Counted from the first letter of the stretch, positions 52,092 through 60,053 are shown. The stretch: DNA of 64,000 bases from Streptomyces sp. NBC_00663 (GCF_036226885.1 NZ_CP109027.1:5828001-5892000), one strand, 5' to 3'. The notes: generated by a model from the letters alone, not told the origin. Program-made: numbers and translations.

Positions 52092-54464
52092 ATGAAGAGA
52101 CAGATATGGGCGACGGTCGCCACTTTGATGATGACCGTAAGCCTCGGTGTAATTCCGGCGTACGCCGCCGATATTTCGACCACGGTGACGGAATCCGATC
52201 CGGTCGACCCGCCGCTGTACGACGAGACCGCCGACGGCGGCACCGTACGCGTCAATGTCGTCACCGAGGACCGCGGCGATCTCTCCAACGCGGCGAGCGC
52301 CGGTGAGACGCTGCTGTCCTTCCAGACGCTGCCCGTGGTCACCCTGGAGGTGGACAAGGACGGTCTGGACGACCTGGCCGCCCAGCCGGGCGTCGTCAGT
52401 GTCACCGAGGACGAGCTGGTCGCGCCCTCGCTGGACGAGAGCGTGCCGGTCATCGGCGGCGACAAGGCCATCGCGGCCGGCAAGACCGGCAAGGGCAGCG
52501 CCATCGCGATCCTGGACACCGGCGTCGCCGCCAACCACCCGTTCCTGAAGGGCCGGATCACCGCCGAGGCCTGCTTCTCTCCGGTCGACCCCAACTACGG
52601 CGCCACCAGCCTGTGCGGCAACGGCGCGGCCACCCAGGAGGGCACCGGCGCCGCCAACTCCGCGAACACCTGCGCGGACATCGACGAGTGCGACCACGGC
52701 ACCCATGTCGCGGGCATCGCCGCCGGTGACGGCACCGGACTGAGCGGGGCCCCCAAGACCGGCGTCGCCCCCGGCGCCGACATCGTCGCCATCCAGGTCT
52801 TCTCCCGGCTCGACTCCACCAAGTACTGCGGCGCCACCAACCCGTGCATCCGCAGCTTCACCAGCGCCCAGATCGCCGCGCTGGAGAAGGTCCTCGCGCT
52901 CAAGCAGGCCGGCACGCCCATCGTCGCCGCCAACCTGAGCCTGGGCTCGGCCAGTTACTCCGCCGCCTGCACCAAGGACGCCCGCAAGACCATCATCGAC
53001 AGCCTCTACGACGCCGGAGTCGCCACGGTCGTCGCGGCCGGCAACAACGGCAGCGCGACCGCGGTCACCGCCCCGGCCTGTGTGCCCAACGCGGTCTCCG
53101 TCGGCGCCACCACGGACGACGACGAGGTCGCCTCGTTCTCCAACCACGGACCGCTGCTCGACGTCTTCGCCCCCGGCAACGGCATCGTCTCCTCCGTCCT
53201 CGCCGGCTACGACTCCAAGAGCGGCACCTCCATGGCGACCCCGCACGTCGCCGGTGCCTTCGCCGTCCTGCGCCAGGCCTACCCGGACAAGACCCTCGCC
53301 GAGCTGGAGGCGCTGCTGAAGTCGACCGGCACGCCGGTCACCGACGAGGCGGGGGTGACCGTCCCCCGGATCGACGTCGGCAAGGCGGTCGGCGCCGCGA
53401 CGCCCGCGCCGGCCCCCGAGCCCGCCGACACCACCCGCCGCACCAAGATCCTCAACGACGCCTCGTACGCCGTTCCGGACCTCGGCACCGTCCAGTCCCC
53501 GATCACCGTCTCCGGCGTCACCGGCAACGCGCCCAAGAACCTCCAGGTCTCCGTCGCCGTCACCCACGAGTGGCTCGGCGAGGTCAAGATCGACCTGGTC
53601 GCTCCCGACGGTCAGACGTACGCCCTGAAGGCCACCAACGGCACCGACCCGGGCGGCACGCTGACCAAGACGTACACCGTCGACGCGAGTGTCTCCCCGG
53701 CGAGCGGCACCTGGAAGCTCCAGGTCGCCGACAAGTCCGCCGGTGGCACCGGCACCATCGACGACTGGGCGCTGACGTTCCCGACCCCGTTCGCCAAGAC
53801 CAGCTCCGCCGCCGTCCCGGACGCGGCCACCCTCACCTCCGAGATCACGGTGAACGGCGTCACCGGCAACGCCTCCGGCGCGCTCCAGGCGTCCGTGAAC
53901 CTCACCCACGAGTGGCTCGGCGAGGTCAAGATCGACCTGGTGGCTCCCGGCGGCCAGACGTACGCCCTGAAGGCCACCAACGGCACCGACCCGGGCGGCA
54001 CGCTCAGCAAGACGTACACCGTCGACGCGAGCGCCTCCGCGGCCAACGGCACCTGGAAGCTCCTCGTCGCCGACAAGTCCGCCGGCGGCACGGGCACCCT
54101 GAACAACTGGTCCCTGACCTTCCCGTCGATCGAGAGCCAGTCCACGTACGCCATCCCGGACGCCGGCACCCTCCAGGCACCGATCACGGTGAGCGGCATC
54201 TCCGGCAACGCGCCGAAGACCCTGAAGCTCTCCCTGGACCTCACCCACGAGTGGCTCGGCGAGGTCAAGATCGACCTGGTCGCTCCCAACGGCCTGGTGT
54301 ACGCGGTGAAGGCCACCAACGCCACGGACCCGGGCGGCACGCTGAACAAGGTCTACACGGTCGACGCGAGCGCCTCCGCGGCCAACGGCACCTGGAAGCT
54401 CCGGGTCGCCGACAAGTCGGCGGGCGGGACGGGCACGCTGGACGACTGGGCGCTGACGTTCTGA
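52092..54464 (+). CDS. Secreted subtilase (S8) with three C-terminal P-type domains
   Basis: A 790-residue secreted serine protease. Signal peptide ends near VIPAYAADIS; an I9-like prodomain spans about 35-115. The catalytic triad is Asp142 (AILDTGV), His202 (HGTHVAG) and Ser380 (GTSMATPHVAG). After a Pro/Ala linker come three tandem P/Homo B domains of 113-114 residues each, ending GTL/IxxWxLTF. These domains are nearly identical even in DNA: the stretch encoding THEWLGEVKIDLVAP recurs at 53561, 53903 and 54242. ATG 52092 is chosen over 52068 because it starts a clean signal peptide. It has a tail-to-tail paralogue at 57383-59779. Confidence 0.94.
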   Translation: MKRQIWATVATLMMTVSLGVIPAYAADISTTVTESDPVDPPLYDETADGGTVRVNVVTEDRGDLSNAASAGETLLSFQTLPVVTLEVDKDGLDDLAAQPGVVSVTEDELVAPSLDESVPVIGGDKAIAAGKTGKGSAIAILDTGVAANHPFLKGRITAEACFSPVDPNYGATSLCGNGAATQEGTGAANSANTCADIDECDHGTHVAGIAAGDGTGLSGAPKTGVAPGADIVAIQVFSRLDSTKYCGATNPCIRSFTSAQIAALEKVLALKQAGTPIVAANLSLGSASYSAACTKDARKTIIDSLYDAGVATVVAAGNNGSATAVTAPACVPNAVSVGATTDDDEVASFSNHGPLLDVFAPGNGIVSSVLAGYDSKSGTSMATPHVAGAFAVLRQAYPDKTLAELEALLKSTGTPVTDEAGVTVPRIDVGKAVGAATPAPAPEPADTTRRTKILNDASYAVPDLGTVQSPITVSGVTGNAPKNLQVSVAVTHEWLGEVKIDLVAPDGQTYALKATNGTDPGGTLTKTYTVDASVSPASGTWKLQVADKSAGGTGTIDDWALTFPTPFAKTSSAAVPDAATLTSEITVNGVTGNASGALQASVNLTHEWLGEVKIDLVAPGGQTYALKATNGTDPGGTLSKTYTVDASASAANGTWKLLVADKSAGGTGTLNNWSLTFPSIESQSTYAIPDAGTLQAPITVSGISGNAPKTLKLSLDLTHEWLGEVKIDLVAPNGLVYAVKATNATDPGGTLNKVYTVDASASAANGTWKLRVADKSAGGTGTLDDWALTF
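53461..54461 (+). repeat. Three tandem about 340-bp P-domain repeats
   Basis: Consecutive coding units offset by 342 and 339 bp share long identical DNA stretches, especially around 53561-53600, 53903-53942 and 54242-54281. This points to recent duplication or ongoing homogenisation. Confidence 0.8.
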
Positions 54465-54491
54465 CGACTGAGGTTCTGAGGACTGAGGTTC

Positions 54492-54536
54492 CGGCAACTG
54501 GCTGTGCGGCAACTGACTGTCCGGCAACTGACGTTT
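54492..54536 (+). repeat. Three 15-bp tandem units after the subtilase
   Basis: Units beginning CGGCAACTG (54492, 54507, 54522) follow the stop codon, preceded by degenerate GACTGAGGTTC repeats. Confidence 0.7.
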
Positions 54537-54553
54537 CGAGAACTGCATAAAGG

Positions 54554-54589
54554 AAAGGCCCGGCCGGGATCACCCGGCCGGGCCTTTTT
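54554..54589 (+). terminator. Rho-independent terminator after the first subtilase
   Basis: Perfect 15-bp stem 54554-54568 with 54573-54587, 4-nt loop, ending in a five-T run. Confidence 0.9.
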
Positions 54590-54612
54590 GTGCGTTGCCG
54601 CGCTCCGTCGTT

Positions 54613-55161
54613 CTACGAGCCTTGCTCCGCGCCCTGCTTCCACTCCTCGGCGAGCAGTCCGAGGATCACCTCGTCCATGAACTCGCCCAGCACCCAGGCC
54701 GAGGAGCGCAGGACGCCCTCGCGGACGAAGCCGTTGCGCTCGGCGGACCGCAGCATCCCGACATTGTCCGGCAGCGTCTCGACCTGTAGCCGGTGCAGGC
54801 CCCGTACGACGAAGCCGTAGTGGCACAGCACCGCGACCACGTCGGTGCCGTACCCCTTGCCGCGGGCGGACGGCAGCAGGCCGAGGCCGATGTGTGCGCA
54901 CCGGTGGTGGGTGTCGATGCCCCACAGCGTCGCGGCGCCGACCAGCTCACCGCTCTCCAGGTCCACCACGGAGAACGGGAGGTTGTCCTGGTCCGTGGGG
55001 TCCACCACGAACTTCCCGGCGGAGCCGCCGGGCGGGACCGGGCGCCACGGCCGGCCGTCGGCCCGCGAGGTGTTGACCACGTCGTCGTAGAGCTCGGCCT
55101 GAAGAACCGGGACGTCGTCCTCGTGCCGGGCCCTCAGCCCGACCTTGCTGCCTCTAAGCAT
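54613..55161 (-). CDS. GNAT-family N-acetyltransferase (RimJ/RimL-like)
   Basis: A 182-residue cytoplasmic acetyltransferase. VGLRARHEDDVPVLQAELYDD is the usual GNAT N-terminus, LLPSARGKGYGTDVVAVL the acetyl-CoA loop, and VRGLHRLQVETLPDNVGMLRSAERNGFVREGVLR the C-terminal signature of the RimJ-type subgroup. Substrate unknown (protein N-terminus, amine or antibiotic). It stands alone within the subtilase-flanked cassette. Confidence 0.92.
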   Translation of the reverse strand: MLRGSKVGLRARHEDDVPVLQAELYDDVVNTSRADGRPWRPVPPGGSAGKFVVDPTDQDNLPFSVVDLESGELVGAATLWGIDTHHRCAHIGLGLLPSARGKGYGTDVVAVLCHYGFVVRGLHRLQVETLPDNVGMLRSAERNGFVREGVLRSSAWVLGEFMDEVILGLLAEEWKQGAEQGS

Positions 55162-55216
55162 GCAGGCTTCCTATCGGGCCGGACCGGTCGGCGGCAAACC
55201 CTTTTGCGCGCGAAAA

Positions 55217-55271
55217 ACCGGCAGAGCCGGCCGCACCGAGCGAGATGCTCGATACGACCGGCTCTGCCGGT
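55217..55271 (-). terminator. Double-hairpin terminator for the secreted-protein gene
   Basis: Perfect 14-bp stem 55217-55230 with 55258-55271. Its 27-nt loop contains a second hairpin (CGAGC/GCTCG, 55237-55251). On the minus strand the stem is followed by TTTTT. Confidence 0.85.
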
Positions 55272-55285
55272 GCGAGGACGGAGGC

Positions 55286-56050
55286 TTACTTGAGGTAGCC
55301 GCCCTTGAAGCCGCTCTGGTCGGCCCAGATGCGCTCACGGGCGTCCCAGGAGAAGCCGGCCCACTTGCCCTGCCAGATGGTCTCGGCGGTGGCGTTGTTC
55401 GCCGGGTCGGCGGAGATCCACTCCTTGACCGGGCTGTTGGAGAAGTCGGCGAACGGCACGTAGTTCCGGTGCGAGGCCCAGCCGTTGTAGACCTTCACGA
55501 CACGGGACGAGGTCGTGCGGTAGTTGACGCCGATCTTCACGGTCGTCACCTTCACGCCGAAGATGGTGTCGGAGACCGAGTACCAGGCGCTCCGGTCGTA
55601 GTACCGGGCGCTCGGGTCGGCGAGCTCCTCGTCGGTGGTCGGCGGCGTCTCGGTCTCCTCGACGGCGAGGGTGGCCTCCAGGACGACGTCGCCGTCCGCG
55701 GCTTCCTTTCTCGTCTCGGTGGTGTAGTTCTCCTCGTCGATGGACTCGACATCGGAGACGTCCGAGATGAAGTCGCCCAGCTCCTGGCCGCGCTGAGGAT
55801 CGTTCAGCAGGTCGACGAACTGTTCCTTGTCGCCGTCGGAGAGCTCCGAGTACTGGTCCAGGGTCTCCTGGGCGTCCGTGTCGCCGAGCTCCACCTGCTC
55901 CACGAGATAGGACTCGTAGGCCTCGGGGGTGGTGCCGGTGGTGTCGTCCGCGAACGCGGAGCCCGGCATGGCCGCCATGGTGATCGCCGCCGCCGTGGCG
56001 ACGGCAATGCCCACGAGCCGCTTCCGGTTCATCGTCGTCGTGGTACGCAT
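55286..56050 (-). CDS. Secreted protein of unknown function
   Basis: A 254-residue protein with a clear signal peptide (RKRLVGIAVATAAAITMAAMPGSAFADD). The first half of the mature protein is very acidic and helical (AYESYLVEQVELGDTDAQETLDQYSELSDGDKEQFVDLL). The second half is beta-rich and aromatic (SARYYDRSAWYSVSDTIFGVKVTTVKIGVNYRT, NGWASHRNYVPFADF). No catalytic motif recognised. ATG 56050 (MRTTTTMNRKR) is used; an internal ATG six residues later is possible. It has two CTCAATTGANGCTCA-type motifs 170-225 bp upstream, like the neighbouring subtilase, and may be co-regulated with it. Confidence 0.82.
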   Translation of the reverse strand: MRTTTTMNRKRLVGIAVATAAAITMAAMPGSAFADDTTGTTPEAYESYLVEQVELGDTDAQETLDQYSELSDGDKEQFVDLLNDPQRGQELGDFISDVSDVESIDEENYTTETRKEAADGDVVLEATLAVEETETPPTTDEELADPSARYYDRSAWYSVSDTIFGVKVTTVKIGVNYRTTSSRVVKVYNGWASHRNYVPFADFSNSPVKEWISADPANNATAETIWQGKWAGFSWDARERIWADQSGFKGGYLK

Positions 56051-56217
56051 ATCTACTGCCTCCGTACGTGAATGAGTACACGAACTGAAATAAGCAGTAG
56101 GGAAAGCGCGATTGATTCGCCCCCCTACAAGCGTTTGCGCCTTTCCCCTTCGGCGTTCCCGCTTGCCTTGATCCTTCCGTAAGGAATGGGTGTGGGGGAA
56201 GCTCAAATAGCCTTTCC

Positions 56218-56274
56218 TGAGCATCAATTGAGCTTGCGGGGAACTCAAGGCCGTTTACTTGAGGCCCAATTGAG
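56218..56274. promoter_or_regulatory. Two copies of the CTCAATTGANGCTCA motif upstream of the secreted protein
   Basis: 56218-56232 is the exact reverse complement of the copy at 51897-51911; 56260-56274 matches at all but the three middle positions. Relative to the downstream gene they face the same way as the copies before the subtilase. CTCAAG/CTTGAG (56244-56249 with 56258-56263) adds a further inverted repeat in between. Confidence 0.7.
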
Positions 56275-56285
56275 CTTTCCGCGGA

Positions 56286-56390
56286 CTACTTCTTCGTGAG
56301 CCAGCGGCCGAGCAGGATCACGCCCGTGACGAGGGTGACCGCGACGACGGCGATGACTATCTTCATGCTGGTGTCCATGACGCCGAACAT
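56286..56390 (-). CDS. 34-residue single-pass membrane peptide
   Basis: A short reading frame with a good ribosome site (GGGAG six bases before ATG 56390) encoding MFGVMDTSMKIVIAVVAVTL followed by VTGVILLGRWLTKK. It consists of a short exposed N-terminus, a hydrophobic helix and a basic end. It follows the XRE regulator gene by 11 bp and is probably co-transcribed with DUF2975 and XRE. Function unknown; a regulatory or membrane-stabilising peptide is possible. Confidence 0.6.
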   Translation of the reverse strand: MFGVMDTSMKIVIAVVAVTLVTGVILLGRWLTKK

Positions 56391-56401
56391 CTGTGTCTCC
56401 C

Positions 56402-56635
56402 TTATGACTTGGGTCGGTAGCTGAGCAGGTCACCCGGCTGGCAGTCCAGGACCTCGCAGATCCGGGTGAGGGTGGTGAAGCGGATCGCCTTGGCGCGCCC
56501 GTTCTTGAGGACGGACAGGTTGACGTTGGTGACGCCGACGCGGTGGGCGAGTTCGGTGACGGTCATCCCGCGCTCGCTGAGGAGCCTGTCGAGATGGACC
56601 TCGATGTCGTGGCCCTCGTGCTCGTCCTCGGCCAT
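56402..56635 (-). CDS. XRE-family HTH regulator (YozG-like)
   Basis: A 77-residue single-domain Cro/CI-type regulator: EVHLDRLLSERGMTVTELAHRVGVTNVNLSVLKNGRAKAIRFTTLTRICEVLDCQPGDLLSY. Its ATG overlaps the stop of the DUF2975 gene by one base. XRE proteins of this short type are regularly paired with DUF2975 membrane proteins. Three tandem TATCGnnnnnCGATR sites upstream of the operon are the likely operator. Confidence 0.9.
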   Translation of the reverse strand: MAEDEHEGHDIEVHLDRLLSERGMTVTELAHRVGVTNVNLSVLKNGRAKAIRFTTLTRICEVLDCQPGDLLSYRPKS

Positions 56636-57249
56636 CAGACGACCCCTTCGAGGTCCGCGCGCATGGCGGCACCGGCGCTGGTGATACGGGCGAAGGTGAG
56701 GAGGCCGAGGCCGGTGAGGATGAGCAGGTAGGGGGTGGACCACATCTCCAGCCAGGAGGCGGCCGTGAAGTCGTGGTTGGTGGCGAGCTTCGCGAGCACG
56801 GCGGCCTTGGCGTTCGACTCGATGAGGTCCGTGACGAGACTGCCGGCCAGCAGCCACCAGCCGAGGAGCCGGAACCGGGTGGCGGTGCGTGCCGTGTAGA
56901 CGCCGTCCCGGGCGGCGCCCTGGAGGAGCCGGTGCAGCAGGAAGAGCCCGCCGATCAGCAGCAGGTCCGAGGGCAGGGTGCTGAGCTGGTCGAGGAACTG
57001 CAGGGAGGTGCTGGCCGCCTCGGCGCAGTAGTGCGGGATCGCGTCGGCCTGGGCCCCCTTCTCGGGGAAGAAGTAGTCGCCGTCGATGCCGACACCGGTC
57101 GAGTCGTCGGTGATGCAGGCGCCGCCGCTGCCCCAGCCGCCGTGGACGGTTCTGAAGACGACCCCCAGCGTCACCAGCGCCAACAGCACCCGCAGCGCTA
57201 TCGACACCACCGTCGCCATCGGCTCCAGCATCTTCCGGTCCTCGGACAT
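56635..57249 (-). CDS. DUF2975 membrane protein
   Basis: A 204-residue protein with four hydrophobic segments (ALRVLLALVTLGVVF, LLLIGGLFLLHRLL, LLGWWLLAGSLVTDLI, LLILTGLGLLTFARI) and an external loop with two cysteines. DUF2975 proteins are found with small XRE regulators and may sense a membrane state, but no function is established. First gene of an operon with the XRE gene and the 34-residue peptide. Confidence 0.85.
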   Translation of the reverse strand: MSEDRKMLEPMATVVSIALRVLLALVTLGVVFRTVHGGWGSGGACITDDSTGVGIDGDYFFPEKGAQADAIPHYCAEAASTSLQFLDQLSTLPSDLLLIGGLFLLHRLLQGAARDGVYTARTATRFRLLGWWLLAGSLVTDLIESNAKAAVLAKLATNHDFTAASWLEMWSTPYLLILTGLGLLTFARITSAGAAMRADLEGVV

Positions 57250-57265
57250 GATCCCCCGCCTCGCT

Positions 57266-57311
57266 TATCGTTTTTCGATGTATCGAGTTTCGATGTTATC
57301 GAGAAACGATA
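57266..57311. promoter_or_regulatory. Three tandem 15-bp palindromes before the DUF2975-XRE operon
   Basis: TATCGnnnnnCGATR occurs at 57266-57280, 57281-57295 and 57297-57311, essentially head to tail. The outermost bases also form the inverted repeat CTTATCGTTT/AAACGATAAG (57264-57273 with 57304-57313). The array starts only 16 bp from the start codon in an AT-rich island, so it must overlap the promoter. Confidence 0.8.
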
Positions 57312-57382
57312 AGCCGCGCAAGCGACCGCGCCCCCGCACCAGGACAGGTGCGGGGGCGCAGAGTCGATGATCTGATTCAGGG

Positions 57383-59779
57383 TCAGAACCTCACGACGAA
57401 GTTCCTGACCGTGCCGGTGTCACCCGTGGCCACGTCGTCGACGCGGAGCTTCCACCAGCCGTTGACCGGCAGATCCGTGGCGTCGACCGTGTAGACCTTC
57501 TTGAGCGTCCCGCCGGGCTCCTCGCCGTTGTCCTTGAGCAGGTGCAGGGAGCCGTCCGGGGCGATCAGGTCGATCTTGAGGTCGCCCAGGTACTCGTGCT
57601 CGACGTCCACGTACACCTTGAGCTTGGCGGAGCCGACGCCGGACAGCCCGTCGGTCTTGGTCCAGATCTCCGTGTAGTTCTTGTCCGGGATGGCCTTCAC
57701 GGTCTGGTTCTCGTACGACGGGAAGCCGAGCGACCAGCCGGTGAGGGTACCCGTGGAGCCGGTGGCGGAGTCGGTGACCTTCAGGGTCCAGGTGCCGTTG
57801 GCGACCGCGTCGGTGGCGTCGACGCCGTAGGTGGTCTGGAGCGTGCCACCGGCCTCGGAGCCGTACGGCTTGAGCGTGTACGACTTACCGTCCGGGCTGG
57901 TCAGGGCGAGCTTCAGGTCGCCGATCCGGGTGTGGGTGAGGTTCGTGTACACCTGGAGCGGGCCGGCGGCGTTGCCGTCGATCCCGGAGACGGCGATGGT
58001 GGAGCCGAGGGTGCCGGAGTCCGGGATGGTCTGGGCGGTGGTGTTCTCGAACGGCGTCGGGAAGATCAGCGACCAGGTCGTCAGCGTGCCGGCGTCGCCG
58101 TCGTCGGTGTCGGTCATCCGCAGCTTCCACTCGCCGTTCGCGACGGAGGCGGAGGCGTCCACGGTGTACGTCGCGACGATGTCGTCGGCGCCGTCGGAGG
58201 TGCTCGCGGCCTTCAGCAGGTGGGTCGTGCCGTTCGGCGCGACGAGCTCCAGCTTCACATCACCGCGGAAGGCGTGGGTGATGTTGACGTACGCCTTGAG
58301 GTTCTTCGGCGCGTTGCCCGGGTATTCGGCGACGGTGATCGGCGAGGTCACCGCGGCGCCGGTGCCGCCGGTCGGCGCGTCCGGGATGGCGATGTCCTTG
58401 TCGTTGTCGGCCTGGAAGGCGCGCGGCTTCTTGTCCGCCTCGGGCTTCGGCTCGACCGCGGCGACCGCCTTGGCCACGTCGATCCGGGGGACGGTGACGC
58501 CCGCCTCGTCGGTGATCGGCTTGCCGGTGGTGGCGAGCAGCGAGACCAGGCTGGCGAGCCCCTCGGTCGGGTAGGCCTGCCGCAGGACGGCGAGGGCGCC
58601 GGCGACGTGCGGGGCCGCCATGGAGGTGCCGCTCATGGAGTCGTAGGTGCCGCCGGGGACGGAGGAGACGATGCCGTTGCCGGGGGCGAAGACGTCGAGC
58701 AGCGGGCCGTGGTTGGAGAACGAGGCGACCTCGTCGTCGTCGGTCGTGGCGCCGACGGACACGGCGTTGGGCACGCAGGCGGGGGCGGTGACGGCGGTCG
58801 CGCTGCCGTTGTTGCCGGCCGCGACGACCGTGGCGACACCGGCGGCGTAGAGCTTGTCGATGGCCGCCGCGCGGGCGTCCTTGGCGCAGGCGGCGGTGTA
58901 ACTCGCCGAGCCCAGGCTCAGGTTGGCGGCGATGATCGGGGTGCCGGCCTGCTGGAGCTGCCAGACCTTCTCCAGCGCGGCGATCTGGGCGCTGGTGAAG
59001 CTGCGGATGCACGGGTTGGCGGCGCCGCAGTACTTGGTGGAGTCGAGCCGGGAGAAGACCTGCATGGCGACGATGCCGGCGTCCGGCGCGACACCGGTGG
59101 CCGGGGCGCCGGTCAGTCCGGTGCCGTCACCTGCGGCGATGCCGGCGACGTGGGTGCCGTGGTCGCAGCCGTCGAGGGTGGCACAGGCGCCGGCCGCGGA
59201 GTTGGCGGCGCCGGTGCCCTCCTGGGTGGCGGCGCCGTTGCCGCACAGGCTGGTGGCGCCGTAGGCGGCGTCGATCGGCGAGAAGCAGGCCTCGGCGACG
59301 ATCCGGTCCTTGAGGAACGGGTGGTTGGTGGCGACACCGGTGTCGATGATCGCGATGTCACTGCCCGAGCCGGTCTTGCCGGCCTTGTGTGCGGTGTCGG
59401 CGCCGATGACCGGGATGCTCTCGTCCAGCGAGGGCGCGGAGAGACCGTCCTCGGTGACGCTCACGACGCCGTCCTGGGCGGCGAGTTCGTCCAGCCCGGA
59501 CTTGTTCACGCGCAGGGTGACGATGGGCAGGGTGTCGAAGGACTGAAGGGTGTCGCCGACGCTCGCCGCGCTGGAGAGGTCGGCACGGCTCTCGGTGACG
59601 ACGTTCACGCGGACGGTGTCCCCGTCGGCGGTCTGGTCGTACAGGGGCGGGTCGATCGGCTCGTCGGCCGTGGTGGCCGTCGAGGTGGTCGACGTGGAGT
59701 CGGTGGCGTGGGCGGGTATCGCGCTGAGGGTGGCGGCCATCACGGACGTGATGACGGCAGCCCAGATCCGTCTGTTCAT
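57383..59779 (-). CDS. Secreted subtilase (S8) with three C-terminal P-type domains, paralogue
   Basis: A 798-residue secreted serine protease closely related to the one at 52092-54464. Shared features include the prodomain, IIDTGV, HGTHVAGIAAGDGTGL, the long identical stretch STKYCGA(A/T)NPCIRSFTSAQ and GTSMAAPHVAGALAVL. Three P-type domains follow (ending WSLIFP, WSLGFP and NFVVRF) but are clearly more divergent from each other than in the paralogue. The ATG at 59779 opens a signal peptide ending AIPAHATDS. It lies tail-to-tail with its paralogue. The 529-bp region upstream has no CTCAATTGANGCTCA motif. Confidence 0.94.
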   Translation of the reverse strand: MNRRIWAAVITSVMAATLSAIPAHATDSTSTTSTATTADEPIDPPLYDQTADGDTVRVNVVTESRADLSSAASVGDTLQSFDTLPIVTLRVNKSGLDELAAQDGVVSVTEDGLSAPSLDESIPVIGADTAHKAGKTGSGSDIAIIDTGVATNHPFLKDRIVAEACFSPIDAAYGATSLCGNGAATQEGTGAANSAAGACATLDGCDHGTHVAGIAAGDGTGLTGAPATGVAPDAGIVAMQVFSRLDSTKYCGAANPCIRSFTSAQIAALEKVWQLQQAGTPIIAANLSLGSASYTAACAKDARAAAIDKLYAAGVATVVAAGNNGSATAVTAPACVPNAVSVGATTDDDEVASFSNHGPLLDVFAPGNGIVSSVPGGTYDSMSGTSMAAPHVAGALAVLRQAYPTEGLASLVSLLATTGKPITDEAGVTVPRIDVAKAVAAVEPKPEADKKPRAFQADNDKDIAIPDAPTGGTGAAVTSPITVAEYPGNAPKNLKAYVNITHAFRGDVKLELVAPNGTTHLLKAASTSDGADDIVATYTVDASASVANGEWKLRMTDTDDGDAGTLTTWSLIFPTPFENTTAQTIPDSGTLGSTIAVSGIDGNAAGPLQVYTNLTHTRIGDLKLALTSPDGKSYTLKPYGSEAGGTLQTTYGVDATDAVANGTWTLKVTDSATGSTGTLTGWSLGFPSYENQTVKAIPDKNYTEIWTKTDGLSGVGSAKLKVYVDVEHEYLGDLKIDLIAPDGSLHLLKDNGEEPGGTLKKVYTVDATDLPVNGWWKLRVDDVATGDTGTVRNFVVRF

Positions 59780-59867
59780 GGGGCTCTCGAGTCAGCAGGG
59801 CATGACTGAGCATGCGGGGGTGGGAGAGAGGGAATTCCGGCGCGCGGAAAGCACACGAAGGAGCCGG

Positions 59868-60050
59868 ATGAAGAAGAAGAGAAAGAAGAAAAGAAAGGAG
59901 AAGAAAGAGAAGACACAGAGAACTGCCTGCGGACGTCACGCACTAGGCGTGTTCCGTCGGGAGGCCGTAGGGGAAAGCGGCGGCAAGGCCGACCGCAGCG
60001 GCGGAGAAAGACGGATCCGCTTGATCACCGCAGACATTAGGGGGCGGTGA
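59868..60050 (+). CDS. Candidate small, highly basic protein
   Basis: A 60-codon frame starting MKKKRKKKRKEKKEKTQRT after a strong AAGGAG site 4 nt upstream of the ATG, ending in an Arg-rich C-terminus. The first part is encoded by an uninterrupted 44-nt purine run (59870-59913), striking in this GC-rich context. The stop lies within an inverted repeat. It could be a nucleic-acid-binding peptide, or the purine tract may have another role; low confidence. It occupies part of the 529-bp gap 59780-60308. Confidence 0.3.
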   Translation: MKKKRKKKRKEKKEKTQRTACGRHALGVFRREAVGESGGKADRSGGERRIRLITADIRGR

Positions 60051-60053
60051 TCA
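60022..60053. promoter_or_regulatory. 10-bp perfect inverted repeat
   Basis: TGATCACCGC (60022-60031) and GCGGTGATCA (60044-60053) are spaced by 12 bp. A related half-site TTGATCACGCC occurs near 60158-60168. Candidate operator for the cassette that starts at 60309. The remainder of the gap to 60308 shows nothing further. Confidence 0.5.

Noticed and set aside
59358..59939. Leu-rich open frame on the minus strand upstream of the second subtilase
   Set aside because: It arises from reading the purine tract's complement (TTC/CTT) and is out of frame with the protease; no ribosome site.
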